Below are positions 20,594 to 21,909 of a stretch of DNA of 21,909 nt, in pieces. A model generated the notes under the pieces. The model had not been told where the DNA came from and did not search any database. It saw nothing but the letters and a program-made list of their open reading frames with translations. Numbering within the stretch: position 1 is the first letter of the stretch; each line of letters starts with the position of its first letter. The stretch is from positions 1 through 21,909 of IMG/VR virus record IMGVR_UViG_3300035701_007809; one strand, 5' to 3'. A program made the position numbers and the translations under genes. The stretch comes from a virus.

Positions 20594-21588
20594 GAATCCT
20601 AACGACACATAGACCTGGCGGAGCCTGGGCGTACATCACGGATGGATGGCTCAATGCCTTCAAGGCTGCCAACATACAATGTGCGCGGTGGGATGGGAAG
20701 CCCGAGTCCTGGAACTCATTCGACCCCGATTTTTACATCGGGTGTTCCGGGCACAGGCAACCCATTCCCGTGCAGCGTCGTGCGAAGGTGGCAATACACG
20801 TCAATCCATATGGGTCAGCTAGTATCCCAGGGATTGATGAGTCGAAGGACGCCATAGCCTGGACCAAAACCCAACGCCCGGATGTCGTCTTCGGGTATGG
20901 GCACGCCAGCGACGCGGCTTATTGGGACAAGTGGGCCAGAGAATTATGTCCCTGGATCCCTATGCCCACGGCAGGCGATTCGACGGTCTTCGGCCTGCAC
21001 GGCGGAGGACGGGACATAGATGTGGGATACGTCGGCGGAAGATGGCCCTATAAAGCCAAGAACATCGACGCTTACTTGTTACCGGTCTTCCGGACGGTCA
21101 AGAGCGTTGTTTATGGCTGGGGCGGCTGGCCAGCTGGCGTCTCGCAGGGGCCTATCGATGAACCGAAGGTACCAGAATTCCTATCCAAGTGCAAGATTTG
21201 TCCCTGCATCGCGGAGCCACACACGACGCAATATGGCATCGACGTTCCGGAACGCGTGTTCAAGGTGACCCTATCCGGCGCACTGGCGATCCACGACCCG
21301 GTTCGCGGGCTCGAGAGATATATTCCATCCATCCAAATGGCGAAGGACCCAATGGATTTCCTGAGCCTCATCGGGAAATGGCTGGCGGCGAGCGAGGCCG
21401 AAAGGCAGGCAATGGCTTTCCGCCAGAGGCAAGAAGTCTTGGATGCGCACACTTACTTCCACAGGCTGGCGGGATTGCTGACTCAGGTGGGGTTCAAGTC
21501 AGAAGCATACATAATGCTTTACACCGCCGACTGCTTCAGGACTATGTGCGCGACGGGGTTTCAGGAGATGCTGGCGCGTCTTGCTTAA
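20590..21588 (+). CDS. GT-B glycosyltransferase, CgeB-like
   Basis: The product has 332 residues, starting at an ATGA overlap with the two-domain transferase. The N-terminal half has short Rossmann-like strands (RILTTHRPGGAW, PDFYIGCSG, PDVVFGYGH). The C-terminal half has VGYVGGRWPYK, VPERVFKVTLSGALAIHDP and HTYFHRLAGLL, the pattern of CgeB and related GT-B C-terminal domains, where a basic residue and the Gly-Ala loop hold the nucleotide sugar. The acceptor is unknown; coupling suggests it acts on the same glycan as its neighbour. The 3' end overlaps a convergent gene by 47 bases. Confidence 0.72.
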   Translation: MRILTTHRPGGAWAYITDGWLNAFKAANIQCARWDGKPESWNSFDPDFYIGCSGHRQPIPVQRRAKVAIHVNPYGSASIPGIDESKDAIAWTKTQRPDVVFGYGHASDAAYWDKWARELCPWIPMPTAGDSTVFGLHGGGRDIDVGYVGGRWPYKAKNIDAYLLPVFRTVKSVVYGWGGWPAGVSQGPIDEPKVPEFLSKCKICPCIAEPHTTQYGIDVPERVFKVTLSGALAIHDPVRGLERYIPSIQMAKDPMDFLSLIGKWLAASEAERQAMAFRQRQEVLDAHTYFHRLAGLLTQVGFKSEAYIMLYTADCFRTMCATGFQEMLARLA

Positions 21589-21904
21589 CGTCGCTGCGCG
21601 ATAATACCTTCTCAGCGATCTTCTTCAAATCCTCGGCCGGCACTTGCTCAAGCTTCACGCCTTCATCCAGGAATATAACGTCTGTCTTTGGCTTCCCTAT
21701 GTTATCAAGGCATTGCTTCATTTGCATCCCAGCAGCCTTCATCCAGAACTTGACGTGCGCCGGGCTTAGTCTGTTCCTGAAGCTCTTGGGTATGCGCACG
21801 ATGAGCAAGTCGCCGTCGTTCGGAGTGATCTTGGATATTTCGCTCTTCAGTAGGACCTTGGCGACTTCTGGTGTGGGTTCATTATTAACGATAGGAGGCT
21901 GCAT
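21542..21904 (-). CDS. Hypothetical protein, 120 residues
   Basis: Read from the reverse strand, with ATG at 21904 five bases from the window edge, so the start may lie further out. The core (DGDLLIVRIPKSFRN ... VIFLDEGVKLEQVPAEDL) has the strand-helix-strand pattern of small phage proteins in which a hydrophobic strand, a helix and a second strand ending in Leu-Asp precede an acidic helix. The C terminus is Pro/Ser-rich and disordered. No forward gene occupies 21589-21909. Function unknown. Confidence 0.6.
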   Translation of the reverse strand: MQPPIVNNEPTPEVAKVLLKSEISKITPNDGDLLIVRIPKSFRNRLSPAHVKFWMKAAGMQMKQCLDNIGKPKTDVIFLDEGVKLEQVPAEDLKKIAEKVLSRSDVKQDAPASPETPSRT

Positions 21905-21909
21905 TTTCA

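Noticed and set aside
1-21909. tRNA genes, CRISPR arrays, insertion-sequence ends, attachment sites
   Set aside because: Looked for cloverleaf arms, regularly spaced repeats and paired terminal repeats by eye; none was convincing. A covariance-model scan would be needed to exclude a tRNA.

Overview
The window reads as the DNA-replication and recombination region of a large tailed dsDNA bacteriophage, probably known only from metagenomes. The evidence is dense packing, many ATGA and TAATG stop/start overlaps, strong Shine-Dalgarno sites and a T4-like replisome gene set. That set includes a gp41/DnaB-type helicase, a gp32-type zinc-containing ssDNA-binding protein, a 5'-3' exonuclease of the FEN/T4 RNase H type and a UvsY-like mediator candidate. 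These sit beside genes that T4 does not use: a bacterial-type RecA, a C-family DnaE polymerase, a short A-family polymerase and a family 4-like uracil-DNA glycosylase. No tRNA, rRNA, CRISPR array or insertion sequence was recognised. No host can be named.

Layout. 2-274: C-terminal fragment of an RNase H-fold-like protein. 279-3792: a broken ('fractured') dnaE locus. A short N-terminal piece of the palm runs into an intein-like tail (279-665). A reverse-strand, AT-richer PD-(D/E)XK homing-endonuclease gene follows (609-1511). Then comes a 47-codon intein-C-like/DnaE linker ORF (1526-1669) and the long C-terminal part of DnaE (1681-3792). 3776-6239: four small zinc-ribbon or flavoprotein/glycosylase genes plus a fifth small one, closely coupled. 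6212-6550: reverse-strand winged-helix-like gene. 6565-7278: DnaJ-type zinc-finger protein. 7275-8599: reverse-strand two-gene unit of unknown function. 8643-13911: recA, helicase, FmdB-like zinc ribbon, A-family polymerase and UvsY-like gene. 13958-15058: ssDNA-binding protein, closed by a hairpin terminator. 15099-18654: FEN exonuclease, PD-(D/E)XK nuclease, zinc ribbon, DUF1360-like membrane protein and several small unknowns. 18659-21588: two coupled glycosyltransferases. 21542-21904: convergent reverse-strand unknown.

How they fit together. The forward genes supply most of a replication-recombination machine: polymerase(s), helicase, SSB, FEN for flap or primer removal, RecA plus a possible mediator, a possible junction nuclease and a uracil glycosylase. 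The glycosyltransferases point to modification of DNA, virion or host surface. The most unusual object is the dnaE locus. Its architecture is that of a polymerase gene split by a split-intein/homing-endonuclease element. Yet both intein-like halves appear to lack the expected catalytic residues, the N-terminal palm piece lacks the GRGS-type loop, and the metal-binding Asp-Val-Asp lies in a reading frame reachable only across a two-base TA irregularity. Either this is a decaying selfish element and polymerase, a two-polypeptide polymerase held together by a catalytically dead Hint-like pair, or a locus carrying a sequence error at the key junction.
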